A DNA stretch of 64,000 bases from JALSNL01 sp036479585 (GTDB taxonomy: Bacteria > Bacteroidota > Ignavibacteria > Ignavibacteriales > Melioribacteraceae). The translations under genes were made by a program, and so were the position numbers. The DNA lies in the NCBI GenBank assembly GCA_965224785.1, contig OZ245062.1, forward strand, positions 1,302,001-1,366,000. The letters run 5' to 3'. The notes under the pieces were generated by a model, which was not told the DNA's origin, did no database searches, and was given only the letters and a program-made list of their open reading frames with translations. Positions 36,471 through 44,436 of the stretch are shown piece after piece. Position 1 is the stretch's first letter. The number at the start of each line of letters is the position of its first letter.

Positions 36471-36516
36471 TAGTTGTATAATATTCCGAAGACTAAACAA
36501 TGAAAGGAATCTTCAA

Positions 36517-38949
36517 ATGAAAATCATTATATCAATTCTTTTATTTTTAAGTTCAATTAGTTTTGGACAAAACTTAGAGCTTATAGGTAAGGTTTTAGAC
36601 CTAAAAACTTTAGAACCACTTGAATCAGCAAACGTATCTATTGTTAGTAAGAACTTTGGCACAACAACAGAGAAAGATGGTTCGTTTAGTTTAAGTGGAA
36701 AGTTTTCTACAAATGACATTATTGAAATAAGTTTTGTTGGCTATAAGTCAGCAAGAATAATTGTGCAAGATTTTTTGCAATCTGATAAAAACGTAAAGCT
36801 CTCAATACAAAATATTAAATTACAATCAGTTGTAGTTAAAGGGATTATAGCAGAAGAGGGAATTACTCCAGCTTCATTTTCTAAAATTAAACGAAAAGAG
36901 ATTGAACAAAACTATACAGTTCAAGATTTGCCGGAGTACCTTTCTTACTTACCATCAACAACTTCTTATTCTGAAGGTGGAAATGGCCTAGGATATAACT
37001 ACTTAAGCATTAGAGGATTTGGACAAAGAAGAATTTCTATAACTGTAAATGGAATTCCACAAAATGACCCTGAAGACCATAACGTTTACTGGTTGGATAT
37101 GCCTGACCTTTTAGAAAGTACAGAGTTAGTACAAGTACAACGTGGAGCCGGGGCTGGTATTGTAGGATATCCTTCAATAGGTGGTTCAATAAATATTATA
37201 ACTTCTAATTTTTCGGATAAACCTAAATTCGAATTTTCAGCAGCAGCCGGAAGTTACAATACTAAAAAATATAGTGCTAAGTTTTCAAGTGGTCTGGTAA
37301 ATAAAAAATATTCAGTTTATGCAAAGCTATCTAAAATGCTAAGTGATGGTTACAGAGATAATAGTTGGATAGATTTTAATTCGTATCATATTTCTGCAGT
37401 TAGATATGATGAAAAACTAACTACTCAAATAAATTTATTTGGTGGTCCAGTTTCAGATGGACTTGCGTTTTATGGCTTAAAAAAAGAAGTTATCAAAGAT
37501 AAGAAATTAAGAAAAACAAATAATGTTCAACCAAGAGAAATTGAGGATTTTTCTCAGCCACATTTTGAATTACTAAATGAATATAAAATCTCAAATAATC
37601 TCACAATTAATAATGCAATATTCTATGTTCAAGGCGATGGCTTTTTTGATTACGATGGTTCGTGGTCAATTTATTATGATGACTACTTTAGATTAAAACA
37701 AAACGGTTATGATTCTGTGCAAGTTCCAACTAATGCCTTGATTCACGCAGAAGTTAATAACAAGCAATGGGGCGTGCTTCCCAAATTAACTTGGGAGCAT
37801 AGTAGCGGAACTTTAATTACTGGAATTGAATACAGAAATCATAGATCAAAACATTGGGGAGGAATAAGATTTGCTGAAAATATTCCAACTGGTGTTCCAC
37901 AAGATTATCAATATTATTACTACGAAGGTGGAAATGATATTTTTAATTTTTTTGTAAATGAGAATTATAATTTAACAGAAAAATTGAATATTTTAGGTGA
38001 GATTCAACTTTCATCAAATAACTATAAGTTATTTAATGAAAAGTATTTAGATAATGATATCTCAATTAGTGGTTTACACATTAATCCAAGGTTTGGATTA
38101 AATTACAAGTTTGATAATTCACTAAATGCTTATGTATCTTTTGCAAGAGTAACAAGAGAACCAAGACTAAAAAATTACTACGATGCAGCTGAATCAAGCG
38201 GTGGTGCTGTTCCACAATTTGAGAAAAATAGTAATGGTTCTTATAATTTTGATTCTCCTTTGGTGAATCCCGAAACAATGAATGATATAGAATTGGGAGC
38301 ACGATATTCTAAAGATAATTACGCAATCAATGCTAACTTATTTTATATGTTATTTAACGATGAAATAATCAAGAAAGGTCAGCTTGATAGATTTGGACAA
38401 CCGATAACTGGAAATATTGATAAAACTATTCACACGGGAATTGAAATTGAGGGTAGTGCAAAGCTTACAGGTAATTTCGATTTCATTTTTAATACGACAT
38501 ACAGTAAAAATTATATTAGCGAGGGTTCAACATTTATATCGTTAAATAATAATATTGTTAAGTTTGATTTAAGCGATAATAAAATTGGTGGTTTCCCTGA
38601 GTTAACTATGAATGCAATTCTAAGAGGACACTACAAAGGATTGTCGTTCCAAGCAAGTGGTAAGTATGTTGGAGATTATTTCTCTGATAATTTTGATGAT
38701 AAATTTCAATCATTGTTATTGCAAGATGAAAATTTTGTAAGTTATAAGGACAACACGGTGGATGCATATTTTGTTATGAACTTTATGGCAAGTTATGATA
38801 TTGAATTGAATTCATTTCTAACTTCAGCAAGAGTGTTTGTGCAAGTAAATAATGTTTTTGATAATTTGTACGCAGCACACGCAACCGGAGGAAATTTCTT
38901 TCCGGCAGCAGAAAGAAACTTTTTAGCTGGAATTAAGTTTGGACTGTAG
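36517..38949 (+). CDS. TonB-dependent outer-membrane receptor, probable thiamine/TPP-related uptake
   Basis: 810 residues from ATG 36517; the open frame extends 47 codons upstream through a repeat but those residues are not protein-like. Signal peptide ending SSISFGQ, carboxypeptidase-like regulatory domain (about 20-105, LIGKVLDLKTLEPLESANVS), plug (about 110-235, SIRGFGQRRISITVNGIPQND and QRGAGAGIVGYPSIGGSINI) and a barrel ending AERNFLAGIKFGL. It follows a TPP riboswitch and precedes thiN and an SSS symporter, so it should import thiamine or a precursor over the outer membrane with energy from the ExbB/ExbD motor. Confidence 0.9.
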   Translation: MKIIISILLFLSSISFGQNLELIGKVLDLKTLEPLESANVSIVSKNFGTTTEKDGSFSLSGKFSTNDIIEISFVGYKSARIIVQDFLQSDKNVKLSIQNIKLQSVVVKGIIAEEGITPASFSKIKRKEIEQNYTVQDLPEYLSYLPSTTSYSEGGNGLGYNYLSIRGFGQRRISITVNGIPQNDPEDHNVYWLDMPDLLESTELVQVQRGAGAGIVGYPSIGGSINIITSNFSDKPKFEFSAAAGSYNTKKYSAKFSSGLVNKKYSVYAKLSKMLSDGYRDNSWIDFNSYHISAVRYDEKLTTQINLFGGPVSDGLAFYGLKKEVIKDKKLRKTNNVQPREIEDFSQPHFELLNEYKISNNLTINNAIFYVQGDGFFDYDGSWSIYYDDYFRLKQNGYDSVQVPTNALIHAEVNNKQWGVLPKLTWEHSSGTLITGIEYRNHRSKHWGGIRFAENIPTGVPQDYQYYYYEGGNDIFNFFVNENYNLTEKLNILGEIQLSSNNYKLFNEKYLDNDISISGLHINPRFGLNYKFDNSLNAYVSFARVTREPRLKNYYDAAESSGGAVPQFEKNSNGSYNFDSPLVNPETMNDIELGARYSKDNYAINANLFYMLFNDEIIKKGQLDRFGQPITGNIDKTIHTGIEIEGSAKLTGNFDFIFNTTYSKNYISEGSTFISLNNNIVKFDLSDNKIGGFPELTMNAILRGHYKGLSFQASGKYVGDYFSDNFDDKFQSLLLQDENFVSYKDNTVDAYFVMNFMASYDIELNSFLTSARVFVQVNNVFDNLYAAHATGGNFFPAAERNFLAGIKFGL

Positions 38950-38980
38950 CCAATGATATATGAATAGGTGTAATTCTCAG

Positions 38981-39044
38981 CTTGACTGGGAATCCAGGTA
39001 ACTTTAAACTCTGGATTCCCGATAAATACATTCGGGAATGACAG
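38981..39044. repeat. Palindromic element with GGGAATCCAG arms
   Basis: GGGAATCCAG pairs with CTGGATTCCC around a 13-base loop, and an outer CGGGAATGACAG end matches the TGTCAT family. It is noncoding, in the gap between the receptor and thiN. Confidence 0.65.
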
Positions 39045-39054
39045 CTTCATAAAT

Positions 39055-39160
39055 TTGTCATATCGAAATGAGCGTTTTTTGCGATTGAGATATCTCCAAC
39101 TATTTGAGTTATGAGATTTCTCAATCGCTTAAAAAGCAAGCTCATTTCGAAATGACAAAC
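39055..39160. repeat. Dispersed palindromic element, TGTCAT family (copy 5)
   Basis: TTGTCATATCGAAATGAGC at the left is the inverted form of GCTCATTTCGAAATGACAA at the right, with GATTGAGATATCTC and GAGATTTCTCAATC pairing inside. It lies between the receptor and thiN genes, inside the presumed thiamine operon, and resembles 51246-51346 closely. Confidence 0.75.
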
Positions 39161-39200
39161 GTGATTATATAATAACTAATTTTGGGAAAACTTCTAAATT

Positions 39201-39854
39201 ATGAAAAAAGCAATTATTATAGCAAATGGAGACATTCCAAAGAAGAGCCAAATAAAATATTTGCAGAGGATTGGTTATTCTAAAATTATCTGTGCTGATG
39301 GTGGAGCTAACTCGATAAGGAAATTAAATATAATTCCAGACTATATTATTGGCGATTTGGATTCAATTTCCAAAACAAATCTTAATTACTTTAAAATGAA
39401 GTCAAAGATAGTTCATTATAAAAGACAGAATGATACTGATGTTGAAAAATCGCTTAAGTTTTTAATTAAGAAGAATTATGACGAAGTTGTTCTACTTGGC
39501 TCAACCGGAGATAGACTTGATCATACAATTTGCAATCTCGGAATTGTAATTAAGTATTTCAATAAAATCAAAATTTCAATTCTTCATGGCAATTCTTATT
39601 TAAGAGCTTACAATAAAGATGTAGAACTTAAAACTATTTTAGGGGAGATAATTTCTATTTATGGGTTTGATAATAAAACAAAAATAAAATCGAATAGCTT
39701 AAAATATCAACTCAATAATGTCTCGCTTCCTTTTGGGAAAGAGGAAAGCACTAGTAATGTTGCAACTAAGAATAAAGTAAAACTAAAAATTAAAGGTGGG
39801 ATTATTTTTATAATTCGAGATTACAAAACGATGCGTGATAATGATTTCATTTAG
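39201..39854 (+). CDS. thiN: Thiamine pyrophosphokinase (thiamine diphosphokinase)
   Basis: 217 residues; transfers pyrophosphate from ATP to thiamine to make TPP. Catalytic motifs are CADGGANSIRKLNIIPDYII with IGDLDSI (metal site), QNDTDVEKSL and LGSTGDRLDHTICNL; the C-terminal part carries the thiamine pocket region (LPFGKEESTSNVATK). Encoded between the receptor and symporter under the TPP riboswitch, so the organism appears set up to salvage and activate thiamine. It overlaps the symporter by 14 bases. Confidence 0.94.
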   Translation: MKKAIIIANGDIPKKSQIKYLQRIGYSKIICADGGANSIRKLNIIPDYIIGDLDSISKTNLNYFKMKSKIVHYKRQNDTDVEKSLKFLIKKNYDEVVLLGSTGDRLDHTICNLGIVIKYFNKIKISILHGNSYLRAYNKDVELKTILGEIISIYGFDNKTKIKSNSLKYQLNNVSLPFGKEESTSNVATKNKVKLKIKGGIIFIIRDYKTMRDNDFI

Positions 39855-41286
39855 TAATATTGATATAGTAATTATTATTGCATTCCTTATTAGTATTGTT
39901 CTCATTGGGTTCTGGGCATCTAAGGGAGCCGATAAATCATCTGACGAATATTTACTTTCCGGTAGAAAAGTTGGATTGTCACTTTTCATTTTAACCAATG
40001 TTGCAACTTGGTATGGAGGAATTCTTGGTGTTGGCGAATTCTCCTATCGTTATGGTTTGGTTAGTTGGTTTACTCAAGGGTTACCTTATTATATTTTTGC
40101 AATAGTTTTCGCCTTCTTATTTGCTGATAAAATTCGTTCTGCTTCTCTGTTTACAATTACGGATAAACTGGAAGAAATTTACGGAAGAAAAGTCAGTCTT
40201 ATTGCTGCAATTTTAATTTTTATTCTAGTTTCTCCTGCTCCGTATCTTTTAATGCTCGGACAAATAATTTCAATTATTTTTGATGTAAGTATATTCTATT
40301 CATTGGTAATTGCAGTTCTTATTTCTTCAATATATTTATTTAAAGGTGGATATACTTCTAATATTTGGGCAGATGCTTTTTCATTTTTTATAATGTTTTT
40401 GGGTTTTATAATTATTGTATTAGTTGCATACAACAATTATGGCGGAGTTGAGTTCTTAGAACAAAACTTGCCGGAAGCCCACCTATCATTGACTGGTGGC
40501 ACTTCAATTACATTTGTAGTCGTTTGGTTTTTAATTGCATTATGGACTTTCACTGACCCTGGTTTTCATCAAAGATGTTACTCGGCTAAAAGTGGTAAAG
40601 TTGCCAAATGGGGAATTATAATTTCAGTTTTCTTTTGGGTATTTTTTGATTTTCTAACGAATACAACCGGTTTATTTACTCGTGCAATTTTACCAAATTT
40701 AGAAAATCCGGTAATGGCATTTCCATTTCTTGCAGAAAAAATACTTACTCCCGGATTAAAAGGAATATTTTTTGCAGCATTGATTGCCACTATACTTTCC
40801 ACGCTAAATAGCTTTATGTTTTTAAGTGCAACAACTTTTAGCAGAGATTTTGTAATTAAATTCTCATCAATTGGAGCGAGTGTTGATAAACGACTTAGTG
40901 TTTCCCCCTACAAAGAGTTGTTCCACTTCGCTCCAGATGTGAAAAACAAAACAATATTTTATACAAGAGTTGGAATTGTTTTTACTTCAATCATTTCACT
41001 TTTAATTGCATACTCATTTGAGTCAATAGTAGAAATGTGGTACACAATTGGGAGCATCTGCATTCCCGGATTGATTATTTTAGTAATGAGTTCATACTAT
41101 CCTAAATATAAAGTCAGCAATAGTTTTGCATTCCTTGAAATTATTAGTGGAGTTTCAGTTAGTGTTGTCTGGCTGTTTATTCGAAATCAGTTTACTGGTC
41201 TTATAAATGAGGTTGAACCAATGATAGTAGGACTTTTAGTTACTTTATCAATTCATTTGGTTGGAATTACTAAATCTAAATCCTAG
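39841..41286 (+). CDS. SSS-family sodium:solute symporter, candidate thiamine permease
   Basis: 481 residues from ATG 39841 (GTG 39835 is also possible) with about 13 membrane segments. The SSS hallmarks are LIGFWASKGADKSSDEYLLSG at the N-terminus, the TM2-3 region ATWYGGILGVGEFSYRYG and LWTFTDPGFHQRCYSAKSG, then FFAALIATILSTLNSFMFLS with the Na-site Ser/Thr. SSS proteins co-import sugars, amino acids, vitamins (PanF, biotin SMVT) or others; here the substrate is suggested only by the operon (TPP riboswitch, receptor, ThiN). It ends four bases into the arginine decarboxylase tail on the other strand. Confidence 0.88.
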   Translation: MISFSNIDIVIIIAFLISIVLIGFWASKGADKSSDEYLLSGRKVGLSLFILTNVATWYGGILGVGEFSYRYGLVSWFTQGLPYYIFAIVFAFLFADKIRSASLFTITDKLEEIYGRKVSLIAAILIFILVSPAPYLLMLGQIISIIFDVSIFYSLVIAVLISSIYLFKGGYTSNIWADAFSFFIMFLGFIIIVLVAYNNYGGVEFLEQNLPEAHLSLTGGTSITFVVVWFLIALWTFTDPGFHQRCYSAKSGKVAKWGIIISVFFWVFFDFLTNTTGLFTRAILPNLENPVMAFPFLAEKILTPGLKGIFFAALIATILSTLNSFMFLSATTFSRDFVIKFSSIGASVDKRLSVSPYKELFHFAPDVKNKTIFYTRVGIVFTSIISLLIAYSFESIVEMWYTIGSICIPGLIILVMSSYYPKYKVSNSFAFLEIISGVSVSVVWLFIRNQFTGLINEVEPMIVGLLVTLSIHLVGITKSKS

Positions 41287-41828
41287 GGTAATAAAATTGC
41301 TGCAGAAATTACTGTAGTCCACAAACCATTTTTATTTCCTTTTGCAGATTGAGTTATGTTCGATGTATTTACAATTTTACCAGACATTTTAAATACTTGT
41401 TCTCTTTCATTCCAAGCTTTGTCCGGATCAAAATCAATTCCAAGAGTGGTAGCAAGCATTGATGCGGCAAGGTCTTCTGCATAATCACCCGAGACTTGAG
41501 CTGGCTCTCCAAACGGATGATGCTCCGATAAATAGCCGTACATTGTTTTATCTTTTGGTTGAGCAATTCCTATTGAAGATGCTATAAGTCGGTTTGGTTC
41601 GTTGGTTGCATTGCGTGCCATCACAGCGTGAATAATTTGTCCAGGTTGTAATTGTTTTAGTCCAGTTGCAACACTCACTTTTTTACATCCTATTGGATAG
41701 ATGCTGCTAACAGTTACAATATTATATTTTTCAATGTGAGCATCACGTAATGCTAATTCAAATGAAGCGAGATATTCTTTATGAACTCCAACTCCTTTTG
41801 TGAAAAATATTTTTGTTGGTACGTACAT
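41283..41828 (-). CDS. pdaD: Pyruvoyl-dependent arginine decarboxylase
   Basis: 181 residues from ATG 41828 (preceded by GGACAGG); an ATG 48 bases upstream would add 16 residues coded by a palindrome and is rejected. The proenzyme cleaves itself at a Ser-Ser bond to form a pyruvoyl cofactor: here S41-S42 in VTVSSIYPIGCKK. Other family stretches are MYVPTKIFFTKGVGVHKEYL and YGYLSEHHPFGEPAQVSGDYAE. Makes agmatine from arginine, the first step of polyamine synthesis. It stands apart on the minus strand, its end touching the symporter end. Confidence 0.94.
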   Translation of the reverse strand: MYVPTKIFFTKGVGVHKEYLASFELALRDAHIEKYNIVTVSSIYPIGCKKVSVATGLKQLQPGQIIHAVMARNATNEPNRLIASSIGIAQPKDKTMYGYLSEHHPFGEPAQVSGDYAEDLAASMLATTLGIDFDPDKAWNEREQVFKMSGKIVNTSNITQSAKGNKNGLWTTVISAAILLP

Positions 41829-41862
41829 ATTTACCTGTCCCTTATTTGGAAGTTGTATTACC

Positions 41863-41879
41863 AATGTGCCTGGCACATT
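41863..41879. repeat. Short GTGC/GCAC palindrome
   Basis: AATGTGCC-T-GGCACATT, a perfect eight-base stem, 34 bases upstream of the arginine decarboxylase start. It is the core shared with the hairpins at 33051-33083 and 36057-36093. Confidence 0.6.
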
Positions 41880-41890
41880 ATAGTTTTATG

Positions 41891-42277
41891 CTAAGGTTTG
41901 TAAAACTCACTTCGCTTAATCATTGGATAATGTTTTTTATTCAAAGTCCAAAGTGTAAGTGAATAATTGTTTACCGTTGCAGCTATAAATGAATCAGCAA
42001 TTTCAACATTATGACTTTTTGAATATTTATTTAGATATTGCCCTGCCAATTTTCCGGTTGTGTTATCAATACTAATAGTTTCAATTAAGCTAAAAAAAGC
42101 ATTTATAAATTTTTCTTCTTTAGGTCTTGCTCCTGCGTAAATTTCTGCAATAGAAATAGGAGAGACGAAAAGTTTATTCTTAATAATTAAATTATGAATT
42201 ACAGAAACTACATCTTCTTTACCCCTTAAGAACCAGATAATTATATCACTATCTAATAATACTCCGTTACTTTCCAT
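41891..42277 (-). CDS. vapC: PIN-domain toxin VapC
   Basis: 128-residue PIN ribonuclease, the toxin of a type II toxin-antitoxin pair. Acidic triad visible: D9 in GVLLDSDIIIW, E45 in SIAEIYAGA and D95 in NVEIADSFIAATV, with N113 in TLNKKHYP at the position of the fourth residue. VapC toxins cut specific tRNAs or rRNA; the target here is unknown. It overlaps the antitoxin gene by 11 bases, giving coupled translation with the antitoxin made first. Confidence 0.92.
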   Translation of the reverse strand: MESNGVLLDSDIIIWFLRGKEDVVSVIHNLIIKNKLFVSPISIAEIYAGARPKEEKFINAFFSLIETISIDNTTGKLAGQYLNKYSKSHNVEIADSFIAATVNNYSLTLWTLNKKHYPMIKRSEFYKP

Positions 42278-42515
42278 AAAGCTCTTTTAACCTTTCGCCT
42301 TTCCTTAAGTTTCTGACATACTCATTTGTATCAAAGTCTCGATCCTTCCAAATCCCCGCAGCTTTTTCTAGTAGAACAATCTTTTTATCTTTATTTAGAT
42401 ATTTTGCTCTAAGTGTTTCTCTAATTAGCATTGAGACTTTTTTCTTTCGAAGTTTACTTTCAATTTTTAGAATGTTAATTAATTCTTCGTCTAAATATAT
42501 TTGTGTTCTCTTCAT
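42267..42515 (-). CDS. vapB: Ribbon-helix-helix antitoxin of the VapBC pair
   Basis: 82 residues. N-terminal RHH DNA-binding region MKRTQIYLDEELINILKIES with LRKKKVSMLIRETL, then a C-terminal segment with aromatic and charged residues (AAGIWKDRDFDTNEYVRNLR) likely to wrap around the PIN toxin. It would repress its own operon. First gene of the pair, starting just downstream of an intergenic repeat. Confidence 0.88.
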   Translation of the reverse strand: MKRTQIYLDEELINILKIESKLRKKKVSMLIRETLRAKYLNKDKKIVLLEKAAGIWKDRDFDTNEYVRNLRKGERLKELYGK

Positions 42516-42612
42516 ATCTACTCAGCTTAATGATGTACAAATATACATCATTGGTAATTATTTGTCAATAGTAAATGAGCAACTCAATATTAGTTCTTTA
42601 AATTGAAGTTTA

Positions 42613-42732
42613 TTGTAATTGCGTCCCGAAAGTTTTCGGGATTGTGTTGAGTGTTGCAATCTACCAATGTGTAAGTTTAGTTTATTGTGCAACAGATTGC
42701 CACGTCATAAAAGGCATTCCTCGCAATGACAG
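42613..42732. repeat. Dispersed palindromic element, TGTCAT family (copy 6)
   Basis: A CCCGAAAGTTTTCGGG hairpin near the left, GTTGCAATCT and AACAGATTGCCAC in the middle, and CGCAATGACAG at the right end. The right half repeats the element at 7889-8000. It fills most of the gap between the vapB and meaB genes. Confidence 0.7.
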
Positions 42733-42764
42733 TTATATTCTGGGAGGTTTCCTAAGTTGCTCAA

Positions 42765-43739
42765 TTAAAGTAAATTAGGTTTACTCAAAATATCTTTTTT
42801 ATAATCTTCAATTATTGTCTCAGCTGTAAGATAAGGCGAAAGGGAAGTGGATGATAGATCATTTGTTTTCGTATCTAGTAAATCATTTCTTTTATCATTC
42901 CAAATATCAATTGATAAATTTGTTTCTACAATTTCTTTAATTCTAATTTTATTATTTAGCTTTCTTCTTAATATAAAATTGTTTGAATCATTCAAATACT
43001 TTCTATGATTATTAATCTCATTTAGTATTTCTTCAACACCTGAGTTTTCTGAAGCTACACATCTCATTATTTTGGGCAAGTAAGAATTTTCATCGTGCTC
43101 CCGAAACATTAAAGTTGTTTGCAAAGACGTTAATGCTTTGTCAGAACCAGGTCTATCGCTTTTGTTTAATACAAAAAAATCTGCAATTTCCATCAGTCCG
43201 GCTTTCATTGCCTGAATAGAATCTCCCGATTCTGGTACGAGAACTACCATAGTTGTATCAGCAGTTTTTGCAATGTCAAGTTCAGATTGCCCAACTCCAA
43301 CTGTTTCAAAAATTATGTAGTCATATCCGGATGCGTCAATAATATCAGCTGCATCAATAGCTTTGCTGCTTAGTCCACCAAGGCTGCCGCGTGTTGCCAT
43401 ACTTCTTATAAACACGTTCGGATGCGTTCCAATTTCTCCCATTCTAATTCTATCACCAAGAACTGCACCGCCTGTAAAAGGACTTGTTGGGTCAACTGCA
43501 ATTATTCCAATTTTTTTGTTTTGCTTTAACAATAATTTAGTGAGCTGATTTGTAAGTGTTGATTTCCCAGCGCCGGGAGGTCCGGTAATACCAATCCGAT
43601 ATGCTCCGCCAGTTTTTTTATGAATTTCTTTAAGTAGTTTAACTGCAAGGATATCATCATTCTCAACTAAAGAAATAGAACGAGAAATAGCTCTTTTATT
43701 TTGTTTGTATAGCTGCTCATTAAGTTCAGAAAAATTCAT
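42765..43739 (-). CDS. meaB: Methylmalonyl-CoA mutase-associated GTPase MeaB
   Basis: 324 residues of the ArgK/MeaB G3E GTPase group. It escorts adenosylcobalamin onto and off methylmalonyl-CoA mutase. Walker A is GITGPPGAGKSTLTNQL, followed by VDPTSPFTGGAVLGDRIRM, the switch region ETVGVGQSELDI, and the guanine motif NKSDRPGS. It implies a B12-dependent mutase elsewhere in the genome. Its first four bases overlap the nadD end (ATGA), so the two are one transcript. Confidence 0.94.
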   Translation of the reverse strand: MNFSELNEQLYKQNKRAISRSISLVENDDILAVKLLKEIHKKTGGAYRIGITGPPGAGKSTLTNQLTKLLLKQNKKIGIIAVDPTSPFTGGAVLGDRIRMGEIGTHPNVFIRSMATRGSLGGLSSKAIDAADIIDASGYDYIIFETVGVGQSELDIAKTADTTMVVLVPESGDSIQAMKAGLMEIADFFVLNKSDRPGSDKALTSLQTTLMFREHDENSYLPKIMRCVASENSGVEEILNEINNHRKYLNDSNNFILRRKLNNKIRIKEIVETNLSIDIWNDKRNDLLDTKTNDLSSTSLSPYLTAETIIEDYKKDILSKPNLL

Positions 43740-44326
43740 ATTCTATGTGACTCTTTATAGAGTTGATTGTCAAAAATATAATTTTTGACTGACTGTGGCA
43801 AAAAAAAATCTATATTTAGATTATCTGAAATTCGCTCTCTTATATTGCTACCGGAAATTTCAATTGTCGGAGTATCAACAAAAATTGCTTCACCAAAAAA
43901 CTTGTGCGGAACTTTTATATCTTTGTCATAAGTTCGCTTCATAACAATTAAGTCTGCAAGTTCAAGAATTCCTTCAGGGTTTTCCCAAGTATCAAATGTT
44001 ACTAAATTATCGAAACCAACTATTAGTTCTAACTTATTATACTTTTGTGTAAACTCCACAAGTGTATTGTAAGTATATGAAACTTTGTCTTTTGAAATTT
44101 CATAATCAGATATTTCAAATTTGGGTTGGGAGCTTATTGCAAGCTCAATCATTTTGTATCTATGCTCCGGTGCGGAGTACTCGTAATGTGGTTTATGTGG
44201 AGAAATGAAATTGGGGATAAAAATTATTTTATCCAAATTTCGTTGTTCTAAAACTGCTTGTGCATTTATTAAATGACCAATATGAATGGGATCGAAAGTA
44301 CCGCCGAAAATTCCAATTTTTGACAA
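43736..44326 (-). CDS. nadD: Nicotinate-nucleotide adenylyltransferase
   Basis: 196 residues; joins nicotinate mononucleotide and ATP in NAD synthesis. The nucleotidyltransferase motif GIFGGTFDPIHIGHLINAQ is at the N-terminus, FIPNFISPHKP follows, and the C-terminal ISGSNIRERI is the ISSTxIR-like ATP motif. Upstream of meaB with a four-base overlap; a promoter should lie in 44327-44436. Confidence 0.94.
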   Translation of the reverse strand: MSKIGIFGGTFDPIHIGHLINAQAVLEQRNLDKIIFIPNFISPHKPHYEYSAPEHRYKMIELAISSQPKFEISDYEISKDKVSYTYNTLVEFTQKYNKLELIVGFDNLVTFDTWENPEGILELADLIVMKRTYDKDIKVPHKFFGEAIFVDTPTIEISGSNIRERISDNLNIDFFLPQSVKNYIFDNQLYKESHRI

Positions 44327-44436
44327 GTGTTAGTTCTCCTTAAGAATGATTAAAATGATTATGCAATATAATTAGACTGGAGAACTAAAACACGAGAAAA
44401 TAATTGAGACTTTAAATAGAAGTAATATTCTATTTC

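Noticed and set aside
36376..36516. N-terminal extension of the TonB receptor frame upstream of ATG 36517
   Set aside because: The 47 extra codons read through a noncoding palindromic element and would bury the signal peptide.
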